Below are positions 17,048-27,772 of a DNA stretch of 64,000 nucleotides, piece by piece. The stretch comes from Rhodoferax potami (GTDB taxonomy: Bacteria; Pseudomonadota; Gammaproteobacteria; Burkholderiales; Burkholderiaceae_C). Positions within the stretch are counted from its first letter, which is position 1; each line of letters begins with the position of its first letter. The notes beneath the pieces were generated by a model. It was not told where the DNA came from. It worked only from the letters and a program-made list of their open reading frames with translations, and ran no database searches. The stretch lies in assembly GCF_032193805.1 (NCBI RefSeq), contig NZ_JAVBIK010000001.1:992001-1056000 (forward strand), read 5' to 3'. A program made the translations under genes and the position numbers.

Positions 17048-18205
17048 TTATTTGGCGCCGGGAACCTTGCCTTCCACGCCCTTGACGTAGAAGTTCACGC
17101 CGGACAGGAACTTGTCGTCAGCGGTTTCGCCGTCTTTCAAGATTTCCTTGCCAGCGTTGTCCTTCAGAGGACCTTTCCAGATAGCAAAGCTACCGTCGGC
17201 CAAGCCCTTTTTGATCTCTTCGACCTTGGTTTTGGTTTCAGCTGGCACGTCTTCCGCCACGGAAACGATATCGATCGCGCCTTCTTTCACACCCCACCAG
17301 ACACCGGTGTTACCAGTCCAGGTGCCTTCCAGGGCGTCTTTGGTGGCCTTGATGTAGTAAGGACCCCAGTTGATCACTGCAGATGCCAAGTGGGCCTTGG
17401 GGCCGTAGGCAGTCATGTCAGAGTCCCAGCCGAAAGCGCGCTTGCCCTTGGCTTCCGCGGTTTTCAAGACAGCGGCAGAGTCGGTGTTCTGGAACAGAAC
17501 GTCGGCACCGCCGTTGATCAAGGATGTCGCAGCTTCAGTTTCTTTGGGTGGATCAAACCAGCCATTCACCCACACCACTTTGGTCTTGATCTTGGGGTTG
17601 CTGCTTTGAGCGCCCAAGGTAAAGCTGTTGATGTTGCGGATCACTTCAGGAATTGGGATCGAGGCCACCACACCCAAGGTGTTGGTCTTGGTCATTTTGC
17701 CGGCGATCACACCCGCCATGTACGCGCCTTCGTAGGTGCGGCTGTCGTAGGTGCGCATGTTGTCGGCTTGCTTGTAGCCGGTAGCGTGCTCGAACTTCAC
17801 GTCCTTGAATTCGGGCGCGACTTTGAGCATGGGCTCCATGTAGCCGAAGGTAGTGCCGAAAATCAGCTTGTTGCCGCTGCTGGCCATTTCGCGGATCACG
17901 CGTTCAGCGTCCGCAGACTCAGGCACGTTTTCCACGAAAGAAGTGACGATCTTGTCGCCGAACTCGGCTTCGAGCGCCTTGCGGGCATTGTCGTGTGCGA
18001 ATGTCCAACCGCCGTCGCCCACAGGGCCGACGTAGGCGAACGCAATTTTCAAAGGCTCTGGCTTAGGCGCAGGTGCGGAGGCAACTGGAGCCGGTGCCGG
18101 CGCAGGAGCCGGCTCTTCCTTCTTGCCGCAGCCAACCAAGGCAGCGCCAGCAACGGCGGTAAGGGCCGCTACCTTGAGCAAGGAGCGTTTTTGCAAATCT
18201 GTCAT
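17048..18205 (-). CDS. BMP-family ABC transporter substrate-binding lipoprotein (nucleoside/purine type)
   Basis: A 385-residue lipoprotein. MTDLQKRSLLK plus a hydrophobic stretch ends in the lipobox ALVGC, followed by a long Ala/Pro linker (about residues 33-50) and a BMP/PnrA/Med domain with IAFAYVGPVGDGGW, GTTFGYMEP and FGWDSDMTAYG. BMP proteins bind nucleosides or purine-like ligands and deliver them to the two permeases and the ATPase encoded directly upstream. The ligand is inferred as a purine or nucleoside because the neighbours are purine deaminases and XdhAB. It lies 48 bases after the second permease gene and ends at a strong terminator. The ATG at 18205 fits the signal peptide. 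Confidence 0.92.
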   Translation of the reverse strand: MTDLQKRSLLKVAALTAVAGAALVGCGKKEEPAPAPAPAPVASAPAPKPEPLKIAFAYVGPVGDGGWTFAHDNARKALEAEFGDKIVTSFVENVPESADAERVIREMASSGNKLIFGTTFGYMEPMLKVAPEFKDVKFEHATGYKQADNMRTYDSRTYEGAYMAGVIAGKMTKTNTLGVVASIPIPEVIRNINSFTLGAQSSNPKIKTKVVWVNGWFDPPKETEAATSLINGGADVLFQNTDSAAVLKTAEAKGKRAFGWDSDMTAYGPKAHLASAVINWGPYYIKATKDALEGTWTGNTGVWWGVKEGAIDIVSVAEDVPAETKTKVEEIKKGLADGSFAIWKGPLKDNAGKEILKDGETADDKFLSGVNFYVKGVEGKVPGAK

Positions 18206-18253
18206 GTCACTTCCTTATAAAAAAACGAGAGATCCAACCAAAACTTTCGTGCG

Positions 18254-19174
18254 TCAGGAACCCGGATAAAACGGCTTGCCAATAGAGGCGGGCATGTTAA
18301 TCCGTATCCAACGCGGATTGCGCGAAATAAGAGCCAAGACCACGATGGTCGCAAGATACGGCAACATGGTCAAGAACTGGCTGGGCACTTCGACGCCGAT
18401 ACCCTGCAAATGGAACTGCAACATGGTCACGCCGCCGAACAAATAGGCTCCAAGCAACACCCGTGCCGGGCGCCAGGTGGCAAAAGTGGTCAAGGCCAAC
18501 GCGATCCAGCCTTTGCCGGCCACCATGCCCTCGACCCACAAGGGGGTGTAGATCACAGATATATACGCACCCGCCAAACCGCACAGTGCGCCGCCGCACA
18601 CCACGGCGCCTAAGCGAATGGCGCGCACCGGGTAGCCGAGTGCATGCGCAGACTCAGGGCTCTCACCCACGCTGCGCAAAATCAAACCGGCACGGGTGCG
18701 GTACAAAAACCAGATCAACCCCAGTGCAAACAATACCGTCAGGTACACCATCGGGTGGTGTTTGAACAAGGCGGGGCCCACAAAGGGGATGTCCGAGAGG
18801 CCGGGAATCGCGAAGCTGGGCCGATCGGGCATTTTTTCCTGAACATACGAGATCCCTGCAAACGCAGAGAACCCCGCGCCGAAGAGGCTCAGGGCCAAGC
18901 CAGTGGCGTATTGGTTGGTATTGAGCCAGATCACTAGCACACCAAAGATGGCCGCCATGACCGCACCGGCGGCAATACCGGCCATGAAGCCGGCCACATC
19001 GCTGCCGGTGTGCACCACCGCCGCAAAGCCGGCAATAGCGGCGCACAGCATCATGCCCTCGGCTCCCAGGTTCACGATGCCGGCTTTTTCATTGATCAAC
19101 AGGCCGAGCGAAGCGATGGCCAGCACGGTGCCGGCATTCAGAGTTGCTGCGATCAGCAGTGCATACGCATCCAT
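18254..19174 (-). CDS. ABC transporter permease, BMP/nucleoside importer (second permease)
   Basis: A 306-residue integral membrane protein of the branched-chain-permease fold, with about eight or nine hydrophobic helices. Family signatures are LGLLINEKAGIVNLGAEGMML near the start and RSVGESPESAHALGYPV, the cytoplasmic EAA-like coupling loop. It pairs with the upstream permease to form the channel. Its ATG at 19174 overlaps the preceding stop by one base (TAATG), so translation is coupled. Confidence 0.93.
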   Translation of the reverse strand: MDAYALLIAATLNAGTVLAIASLGLLINEKAGIVNLGAEGMMLCAAIAGFAAVVHTGSDVAGFMAGIAAGAVMAAIFGVLVIWLNTNQYATGLALSLFGAGFSAFAGISYVQEKMPDRPSFAIPGLSDIPFVGPALFKHHPMVYLTVLFALGLIWFLYRTRAGLILRSVGESPESAHALGYPVRAIRLGAVVCGGALCGLAGAYISVIYTPLWVEGMVAGKGWIALALTTFATWRPARVLLGAYLFGGVTMLQFHLQGIGVEVPSQFLTMLPYLATIVVLALISRNPRWIRINMPASIGKPFYPGS

Positions 19175-20259
19175 TATTTTTTACCTCCTGCAGCGGAGAC
19201 CCATTTAAGGCGGTAATTCACCAACGTATCGCAAGCCAAGAGGCTGAACAACAGCAAGCCCTGGAACACACCTGTCAGCGACTTGGGCAGCCCCAAACGG
19301 GACTGGGCGAGCTCACCACCGATATAAAACATGCTCATCAGCAGCGCCGAAAACACCATCCCCACCGGATGCAAACGCCCCACATAGGCCACGATGATGG
19401 CCGCAAAGCCGTAACCGGCCGGCACATAGGGGGTGAGCTGGCCGATGGGGCCTGCCACTTCCAGTGCGCCAGCCAAGCCCGCCATGCCGCCGGATACCAG
19501 CAAGGCGGTCCACAGCGCTTTGCGTGATGAGAAACCGGCATATCGGGCAGCGGCAGGCGCCAACCCGCCGACCTGCTGGGCAAACCCGGCACGTGTGCGG
19601 AACAGAAAAATCCAAATACCCGCCACGGCCACCACCGCAAACACCACGCCGATCGTCATGCGGGAGCCCTGAAACAGCCGTGGAATACGGGTGGCCGCCT
19701 CAAAGGTTTTGGTTTGCGGGAAGTTGTAGCCCAAAGGATCTTTCCAGGGGCCGTAGACCAGATAGCCCAGTACCTGCACCGCCACGTACACCAGCATCAA
19801 GCTGACCAAGATCTCATTGGCGTTGAATTTGTCGCGCAAGAAGGCGGTGAGCCCGGCCCAGGCCATGCCCCCGGCAATGCCCGCTATCACCACGGGCACC
19901 ACAATCCAGCCCCCAGTTGTTTTTTCGGCCAGCAAGGCCACACCACTGGCCGCCACAGCACCAATGATGTACTGCCCCTCGGCTCCGATATTCCACACAT
20001 TCGAGCGGAAGCAGACCGCCAGCCCCAGCGCAATCAGCAGCAATGGGGTCGCCTTGACCACCAGCTCACCTAGGGCGTAACCGCTCTTGATGGGCTCCCA
20101 GAAAAACACCAACAGACCCCGCACCGGGTCTTTGCCCAGTGCCATGAACAGCACGATACCGATGAGCACCGTCACCAGCAGCGCCAGCACCGGGGAACCG
20201 TAGCCCCAAGCTTTGGACGGCTGGGGGCGGGCTTCGAGTTTCAATCCGGCTTTAGCCAT
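19174..20259 (-). CDS. ABC transporter permease, BMP/nucleoside importer (first permease)
   Basis: A 361-residue membrane protein of the same fold as its downstream neighbour. SNVWNIGAEGQYIIGAV and KFNANEILVSLMLVYVA are characteristic of the first permease of BMP-type importers. The coupling loop reads GGLAPAAARYAGFSSRKAL. I chose the ATG at 20259 (MAKAGLKLEARPQP); it overlaps the ATPase gene end by eight bases, again indicating coupling. A longer frame to 20307 lies wholly inside the ATPase gene. Confidence 0.93.
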   Translation of the reverse strand: MAKAGLKLEARPQPSKAWGYGSPVLALLVTVLIGIVLFMALGKDPVRGLLVFFWEPIKSGYALGELVVKATPLLLIALGLAVCFRSNVWNIGAEGQYIIGAVAASGVALLAEKTTGGWIVVPVVIAGIAGGMAWAGLTAFLRDKFNANEILVSLMLVYVAVQVLGYLVYGPWKDPLGYNFPQTKTFEAATRIPRLFQGSRMTIGVVFAVVAVAGIWIFLFRTRAGFAQQVGGLAPAAARYAGFSSRKALWTALLVSGGMAGLAGALEVAGPIGQLTPYVPAGYGFAAIIVAYVGRLHPVGMVFSALLMSMFYIGGELAQSRLGLPKSLTGVFQGLLLFSLLACDTLVNYRLKWVSAAGGKK

Positions 20260-21820
20260 GGGCCACCTCCACAGCAGCGGCTGCGCCGGAGCCTTCCCAC
20301 AATCCACTCATCCATTCCCCAATCTTTTCCACCGTGGCCTCCGCCACCGGCACCGATGGCGACAGCCGACCATGTGCAATCACGTGCAGGCGGTCGCTCA
20401 CCTCAAACAATTCGTCGAGCTCTTCGCTCACCACCAGCACCGCGCAGCCGGCATCCCGCAGGGCCAGAATCTCGCCGCGGATCTGGGCCGCAGCCCCCAC
20501 GTCCACCCCCCAGGTGGGCTGGGACACGATGAACAGCTTGGGTGCCGCGTCGATCTCGCGGCCCACAATGAACTTCTGCAAATTACCGCCAGAGAGCGAG
20601 CGCGCAGCCGCTGTCGGGCCATTGGCCTTGACGTTGAAGGCCTTGATGATGCGCGCGGCATGGTCTTCCAACTGGCGCACCCGGATCCAGCCGCCGGCGA
20701 ACTTGGGCGCAGAAATGGACTCGGTGCGGGTCAGCAACATGTTCTGGGCCAGACTCAGGGTGGGTACCGCGCCGCGCCCCAAACGTTCCTCAGGCACAAA
20801 GTGCAGGCCCAGCTTGCGCCGGCCGCCGGGGTGCAAAGACGACACATCGGCCTTGCCCATGGTGACGCTTCCCTTGGGCGCGCGCACGTCTTCACCCGAC
20901 AGGGCGTAAAGCAGCTCTTTCTGGCCATTGCCGGATACACCCGCAATGCCCACCACCTCACCCGCATGGACCGTGAGCGAAATGCCATTCAGGTCCACGC
21001 CGAACTGGTCTTCGCGGGCGAGGCTCAGGTTTTTAACGGTGAGTACCGGCGAGCCGGCTTGCTGCGGGCGATGCTCCAGCTGTGGCGGTTCTGCGCCGAT
21101 CATCAGGCGGGACAAGGATGCGTTGGACTCTTCTGCCGGGTTGCACACACCGGTGACCTTACCGCCGCGCAGCACGGTGCAGGCGTTGCACAACTCACGG
21201 ATCTCGTGCAATTTGTGCGAGATATACAAAATACTGCAGCCCTCTGAGGCCAACTTTTTGAGCACCACAAACAGCTTCTCCACCGCTTGCGGGGTCAGCA
21301 CCGAGGTGGGCTCGTCCAGAATCAGCAACTGCGGGTTGGTCAGCAAGGCCCGAATGATTTCCACCCGCTGCATCTCACCCACGCTCAGGGTGTGCACCGG
21401 GCGGCTGGGGTCGATGTCTAGGCCGTATTCGGCCGCCTTGGCGGTGATGCTGGCCGTCACCTGCTCCAGGCTTTGCGCCTTGTCCAGGCCCAACCACACG
21501 TTTTCCGCCACGGTGATGGTGTCAAACAGATTGAAGTGCTGGAACACCATGCTGATGCCCAGAGCCCGCGCTTCTTTGGGGTTGCGAATATTGACAGGCT
21601 TGCCGTTGAACAGCACCTGGCCGGCATCGGGCTTGATGGAGCCGTAAATGATCTTCATCAAGGTGGACTTACCGGCACCGTTTTCGCCCAGCACGGCATG
21701 GGTCTGGCCGGGCAGCACGGTGAGCGACACCTCGCTATTGGCGATCACGCCCGGGTAGGCTTTGGTGATGCCTGTCAATTGCAGCCGAGGGACGACAGGC
21801 ATGGGAGGAGAAGATTCCAT
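20252..21820 (-). CDS. ABC transporter ATP-binding protein with two nucleotide-binding domains
   Basis: A 522-residue tandem ATPase. Domain 1 (about 12-240) has Walker A GENGAGKS, signature LSVGEMQRVEI and Walker B LLILDEPTSVLT. Domain 2 (about 260-510) has GVSGNGQKE, signature LSGGNLQKFIVGRE and the degenerate Walker B LFIVSQPTWGVD. In the second domain the catalytic Glu is replaced by Gln, which is common in this sugar/nucleoside-type family. It energises the two permeases encoded next. The ATG at 21820 is 18 bases after the LysR-gene stop on the same strand, so the regulator may be transcribed with the importer. Confidence 0.93.
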   Translation of the reverse strand: MESSPPMPVVPRLQLTGITKAYPGVIANSEVSLTVLPGQTHAVLGENGAGKSTLMKIIYGSIKPDAGQVLFNGKPVNIRNPKEARALGISMVFQHFNLFDTITVAENVWLGLDKAQSLEQVTASITAKAAEYGLDIDPSRPVHTLSVGEMQRVEIIRALLTNPQLLILDEPTSVLTPQAVEKLFVVLKKLASEGCSILYISHKLHEIRELCNACTVLRGGKVTGVCNPAEESNASLSRLMIGAEPPQLEHRPQQAGSPVLTVKNLSLAREDQFGVDLNGISLTVHAGEVVGIAGVSGNGQKELLYALSGEDVRAPKGSVTMGKADVSSLHPGGRRKLGLHFVPEERLGRGAVPTLSLAQNMLLTRTESISAPKFAGGWIRVRQLEDHAARIIKAFNVKANGPTAAARSLSGGNLQKFIVGREIDAAPKLFIVSQPTWGVDVGAAAQIRGEILALRDAGCAVLVVSEELDELFEVSDRLHVIAHGRLSPSVPVAEATVEKIGEWMSGLWEGSGAAAAVEVAHG

Positions 21821-21838
21821 ACGAACGGGTTGTATTAA

Positions 21839-22771
21839 TTATTCTTTGCGAAGCTCGGCCGCCACCGACTTGATGCGCTCGCGCAGCCACTTATTGGACG
21901 CACTCGTGTGCGTGCGGGCGTGCCAGAGCTGGTAGTACATCATGCGGGGGAACTGCACAGGGCAAGGCATTATTGTCACCGGTAGGGTGTCCACAAAACG
22001 TTCACAGTACTGGCGGCCGGTAGTTAACACGAGCAAGGTTGATGCCACCATGCCCGGAATCAGGCTGAAATGGGGGCAACGGGCCACAATGTGCCGCTGC
22101 AAACCGAGGCCGCTCAGGTGCTCGTCAATCACCCCCTTGGCACCCGGGTGGGTGGCGCCGGGCGCAATGTGCTCGGCCTCCAACCACTGGGTCTGATCCC
22201 AGCCACGGCGCACGGCGGGGTGCTTGTTGGACACCAGGCACACCACTTCGTCCCCGAAAAGGCGGCCCAGATGGAGGTCGTCCGGCGGTTGGGGCCAGTT
22301 GCCGATGACCACATCAATATCACCCTGCGCCAGCTGGGTGCGGTAGTCAGAGGCACCGCTCAGCGGGTGGATTTCTATTTCTGCAAAAGGCGCCTGCTCC
22401 TTGATTTGTGCGACCAAGCGCGGGAGAAACAGGGGGTCCAAATAATCGCTGGCGGCCAGCCGGAAGGTATTACGAGCGGCATCGGGCTCGAACCCTCGCG
22501 CATCCGAGAACAACATCTCGGCGGCACGCAAAATACTGGCACTGGGCTCGAGCATGCGCAGCGCCGTCTCGGTGGGCACCATGCCGGAGCCGGAACGCAC
22601 CAACAAGGGGTCGCCGGCAAAGTCTCGCAGCCGCTTGAGCGATGCGCTGACCGCCGGCTGGTGCATGCCCAGACGGATGGCGGCTTTCGAAACGCTGCGC
22701 TCGGTTAACACAGTATGAAGGACCCTGATCAAATGAAGGTCTATCTTGTCGAAAAGGGATTGGTCTCTCAT
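21839..22771 (-). CDS. LysR-family regulator of the purine/xanthine locus
   Basis: A 310-residue LysR regulator. The winged helix-turn-helix is at about residues 10-67 (LTERSVSKAAIRLGMHQPAVSASLKRLR) and the ligand-binding domain follows (about 95-300). It lies between the importer genes, on its own strand, and the divergent xdhAB, with only 84 bases between its start and xdhA. That gap holds a 20-base dyad (22791-22810) that is a candidate operator. I infer that it controls xanthine dehydrogenase and purine import in response to a purine or urate; the ligand is unknown. Confidence 0.92.
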   Translation of the reverse strand: MRDQSLFDKIDLHLIRVLHTVLTERSVSKAAIRLGMHQPAVSASLKRLRDFAGDPLLVRSGSGMVPTETALRMLEPSASILRAAEMLFSDARGFEPDAARNTFRLAASDYLDPLFLPRLVAQIKEQAPFAEIEIHPLSGASDYRTQLAQGDIDVVIGNWPQPPDDLHLGRLFGDEVVCLVSNKHPAVRRGWDQTQWLEAEHIAPGATHPGAKGVIDEHLSGLGLQRHIVARCPHFSLIPGMVASTLLVLTTGRQYCERFVDTLPVTIMPCPVQFPRMMYYQLWHARTHTSASNKWLRERIKSVAAELRKE

Positions 22772-22790
22772 ACACAGCGTTCAATTGGAC

Positions 22791-22810
22791 CCATATGCTA
22801 ATGCGTATGG
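22791..22810. promoter_or_regulatory. Candidate LysR operator between the regulator gene and xdhA
   Basis: The 20-base dyad CCATATGCTAATGCGTATGG has eight-base arms with one mismatch and a TAAT centre. It is placed about 45 bases before xdhA and 20 bases before the LysR gene start. It could hold one or both promoters and the regulator site. Confidence 0.5.
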
Positions 22811-22855
22811 AAACGGAACAACACCCGGATTACCCTCCCGCACGAGGAAACACGC

Positions 22856-24462
<1,607 letters not shown>

Positions 24463-24466
<4 letters not shown>

Positions 24467-26868
24467 GCGCCACACCCTTCAACCCGTCTTTGACTCCCAC
24501 CCTCTCCCCCGAGGTGGCCGCCGCCGTGCCCAGCCCCCGCGGCCCGGCTGCCGGCGTCAACCAGTTTCATGAGAGCGCCGTGGCCCAGGTGGCCGGCGCG
24601 GTGCACTACATCGACGACCTGCCTGAGGTGCGCGGCACCCTGTATGCCGCGCCCATCCTTTCCACCCATGCGCACGGCAAGCTGCTGGGCGTGGACAGCA
24701 CGGCAGCGCGCGCCATGCCCGGCGTGGTGGACGTGGTGCTGGCGGAGGACATTCCGGGCGACCCCATGCTGGCCGCCTTTGCCGGCGACGAGCCGGTGTT
24801 TGCCCTGGACACCGTGCAGTTCGTGGGCCAGGTGGTGGGCGTGGTGCTTGCCAAAACGGTGATGCAGGCCCGCCATGCCGCCCGCAAAGTGCAACTCAAG
24901 ATCGAGCCCTTGCCGGCCATCCTGTCGGTGCAAGAGTCCATCCGCGCCCAAAGCTTTGTGCTGCCACCGGTCCACGTTCGGCGCGGTGATGCGGATGCGG
25001 CCTTGAAGAGCGCGCCCCACACCCTGCACGGCACCCTGGAGGTGGGCGGGCAGGAGCACTTTTACCTGGAAGGTCAGATTGCCTATGTGCTGCCGCAGGA
25101 GCAGAACCAGTGGGTGGTCTACAGCAGCACCCAGCACCCCGGCGAAGTGCAGCACTGGGTGAGCCACGCATTGGGAATCGACAACCACGCCGTCAAGGTG
25201 GAATGCAGGCGCATGGGCGGCGGCTTCGGCGGCAAGGAAACGCAGGCCGGCCATCTGGCCGTGTGGGCGGCCATTGCGGCGGCCAAAAACCGCTGCGCCG
25301 TGAAGCTGCGGCTGGACCGGGACGACGACTTCATGGTCACCGGCAAGCGCCACCCCTTTGCGTATGAATACAGCGTGGGCTTTGATGATACCGGCCGCCT
25401 GACCGCCCTCAAACTGCAAATGGCCGTCAACTGCGGCTTCAGCGCCGACCTGTCAGGCCCGGTGGCAGACCGCGCCATCTTCCACACCGACAACGCCTAC
25501 TACCTGCAGGATGTGGATATCACCTCCTACCGCTGCAAAACCAACACCCAAAGCCACACCGCCTTCCGCGGCTTCGGTGGTCCGCAGGGCGTGGTGCTGA
25601 TTGAGGCGGTGATGGGCGACATCGCCCGTGCGCTCAAGCTGGACCCGCTGGACGTGCGCATGCGCAACCTGTACAGCGATGAGGCCATCCCCGGCACTGA
25701 CATCGCCAATCCCATCCGGCGCGACACCACCCACTACCAGATGAAGGTGGAAGACAACATCCTCCAGCCCCTGCTATCAAAATTGGAGCTGTCTGCGCAG
25801 TACCGACGGCGGGTAGAGGCCATTTCGGCATGCAACCAGACCAGCCCCGTACTCAAACGCGGCATCGCCATCACGCCGGTCAAGTTCGGCATCAGTTTCA
25901 CTGCCACGCTGTTTAACCAGGCCGGTGCGCTGGTGCATGTGTACACCGACGGCAGCGTGCAGGTCAACCATGGCGGCGCCGAGATGGGCCAGGGCCTGAA
26001 CACCAAGGTCGCCCAGATCGTGGCGGACGAACTGGGCATTCCCTTCACCCGCGTGCTCAGCACCGCCAGCGACACCAGCAAAGTGCCTAATGCTTCTGCC
26101 ACTGCGGCCAGTGCGGGTACCGACCTGAACGGCCGCGCGGCCCAGTTTGCCGCCCGCAATGTGCGCGACAACCTAGCCGCCTTTGTGGCTGGGCTTGATG
26201 GCTGCGGCGCAGGTGCCGTGCGCTTCAAGCATGGTGAAGTGTTCTCGCCCACCACCACCCGCAGCTTCGACGACGTGGTGAAAATGGCCTATGCCAACCG
26301 CATCCAGCTCTGGAGCGACGGCTTTTACCGCACGCCCAAGATCCACTACGACAAGACGACGCTGACCGGCCGGCCCTTCTACTATTTCGCTTATGGTGCA
26401 GCGTGCACCGAAGTGGTGATCGACACCCTCACCGGCGAGAGCAAGGTGCTCAAAGTGGACATCCTCCACGACGTGGGCCGCAGCATCAACCCCGCTATCG
26501 ACGTGGGGCAAATTGAGGGCGCCTTTGTGCAGGGCATGGGCTGGCTCACCACGGAGCAACTGGTCTGGAACGACAAGGGCTACCTCAGTACCCACGCCCC
26601 CAGCACCTACAAGATCCCCACCGCAGCGGATGTGCCGGAACACTTCAAGGTGGACCTCTGGCACGAACCCAACCGTGAAGACAACGTGTTCGGCAGCAAG
26701 GCGGTGGGCGAGCCGCCTTTCATGCTGGGCATCAGTGTGTTTGAAGCCTTGCGCGATGCGGTAGCCCAGGCCAAAGGCCCGGGTGCCACCGTGCAACTCA
26801 CGGCGCCTGCTACCGCGGAAAACGTGTTGAAGGCGCTCAAGGACTGCGCGCCTAAAGGGTGGCACTAA
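24463..26868 (+). CDS. xdhB: Xanthine dehydrogenase molybdenum-binding subunit
   Basis: An 801-residue molybdenum subunit that oxidises hypoxanthine and xanthine to urate. Molybdopterin and active-site motifs are present: GGGFGGKETQ, AFRGFGGPQG, GAEMGQGLNTK and, near the C-terminus, GEPPFMLGISVFEA with the predicted catalytic Glu. Length is normal for bacterial XdhB. Residues about 438-455 (LLSKLELSAQYRRRVEAI) are encoded by DNA resembling the dispersed repeat, yet they align with a conserved family helix, so that match may be partly chance. The start overlaps the xdhA stop. The stop overlaps that of the convergent Crp/Fnr gene by four bases. The maturation factor XdhC is encoded far away at 59608. 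Confidence 0.96.
25773..25827 (+). repeat. Possible dispersed repeat copy inside xdhB
   Basis: Begins with the same 17 bases as the xdhA copy (GCTATCAAAATTGGAGC) and ends GGGTAGAGGCCATTTC, as in the intergenic copies. It is translated in the same frame as the xdhA copy. Because the encoded residues agree with the protein family here, this copy is less certain. Confidence 0.4.
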
Positions 26869-27518
26869 ACCCCGGCAAGCGTTCGCAAACCGCTGGGATC
26901 CACCAGATTCACCGTGCGGCCTGAGCCGCTGATGAGGCTGCGTTCCCGCAGGTGGCGCAGCACGCGGGAGAGCGTCTCGGGTGCAATGCCCAGCTGGGCC
27001 GCGATCAGGCGTTTGCGCTGTTGCAGCTGCACGGCGCAACCACCCTTGTCATTCGATTCCGCATGTTGCAGCAGCCATTCGGCGCAACGCGCCTCGGCGC
27101 CTTTGGCCAGGCGACTCACCGCCAGTTCGGTTTGTTCGCGGTGCGCCTGGGCCAAGCCGGTCAGCATGGTAGTGCTGAGTTGGCGGTTGGCGGCCAAGGC
27201 CGCTTGGAATTCAGCCATCGGCATCTTGCGCAACACCACCTCCGTCTGGGCGACTACGTCCACGACGGCGGGCAGCGATAGCACCGCAGCTGTCGGATTG
27301 AGCCAACAGGGGCCCTGCATCTGACCGAGCTGATGCTCCAGCAGCTCGTCGCGGCTACCCGGCTCACCGCTGATTCCCGTGAGCACCAGACCGCTTTCCA
27401 GATACCAAGCCGCCACCGTCGGGTCACCGCGACTTAACAGGACGGTGCCCGCCGCACAGCGTTCAAGGCGTGCACTGGCCAGAAACGAAGGGGGTTGAGT
27501 AGTTGAGGGTGACAGCAT
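26865..27518 (-). CDS. Crp/Fnr-family transcription regulator with Fnr-type recognition helix
   Basis: A 217-residue regulator with an N-terminal cyclic-nucleotide-like beta-barrel (about 10-115), a dimer helix and a C-terminal winged helix (about 150-212). The recognition helix reads ETLSRVLRHLRE: the E..SR pattern is that of Fnr/Dnr proteins, which bind TTGAT-N4-ATCAA. It lacks the N-terminal Cys cluster of oxygen-sensing Fnr; the Cys that are present are scattered. So it may sense NO, haem or another ligand, as Dnr-type proteins do. I chose ATG 27518 (MLSPSTTQPP); an open frame to 27683 adds an unlike N-terminus. A near-perfect Fnr box lies 35 bases upstream. It is divergent from pelA. Confidence 0.88.
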   Translation of the reverse strand: MLSPSTTQPPSFLASARLERCAAGTVLLSRGDPTVAAWYLESGLVLTGISGEPGSRDELLEHQLGQMQGPCWLNPTAAVLSLPAVVDVVAQTEVVLRKMPMAEFQAALAANRQLSTTMLTGLAQAHREQTELAVSRLAKGAEARCAEWLLQHAESNDKGGCAVQLQQRKRLIAAQLGIAPETLSRVLRHLRERSLISGSGRTVNLVDPSGLRTLAGV

Positions 27519-27552
27519 GGCACCACTATGCCCGCCGACGCCGGGCTGCGCT

Positions 27553-27566
27553 TTGAGACAGATCAA
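27553..27566. promoter_or_regulatory. Fnr-type box upstream of the Crp/Fnr gene
   Basis: TTGAGACAGATCAA matches TTGAT-N4-ATCAA at nine of ten defined positions. It is 35 bases before the regulator start and about 205 bases before pelA. It fits autoregulation and perhaps control of the divergent pel operon. Confidence 0.55.
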
Positions 27567-27772
27567 GGGTTTGGCGCACGCTGCCGCGCAAAAAACCGCA
27601 ACTTTGTGAAAAACCGCACTCTGCGACCCTAAAAAACCTGGAAACAGTCTGTAACGACACGTAAGATTGCGCGCGTCACACATCTAGGGGTTTACGCCTA
27701 CAAATTCGCTCAAGCGGTCTGTGCGTTACCCCAGCCTGATGGCCTACGTTTTCGATAAGGCCACACTAAAAA

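Noticed and set aside
27567..27772. FleQ box or c-di-GMP riboswitch in the pelA leader
   Set aside because: I looked for both and found no convincing match; only a loose dyad (GGCCTACG...ATAAGGCC, about 27741-27762) is present.
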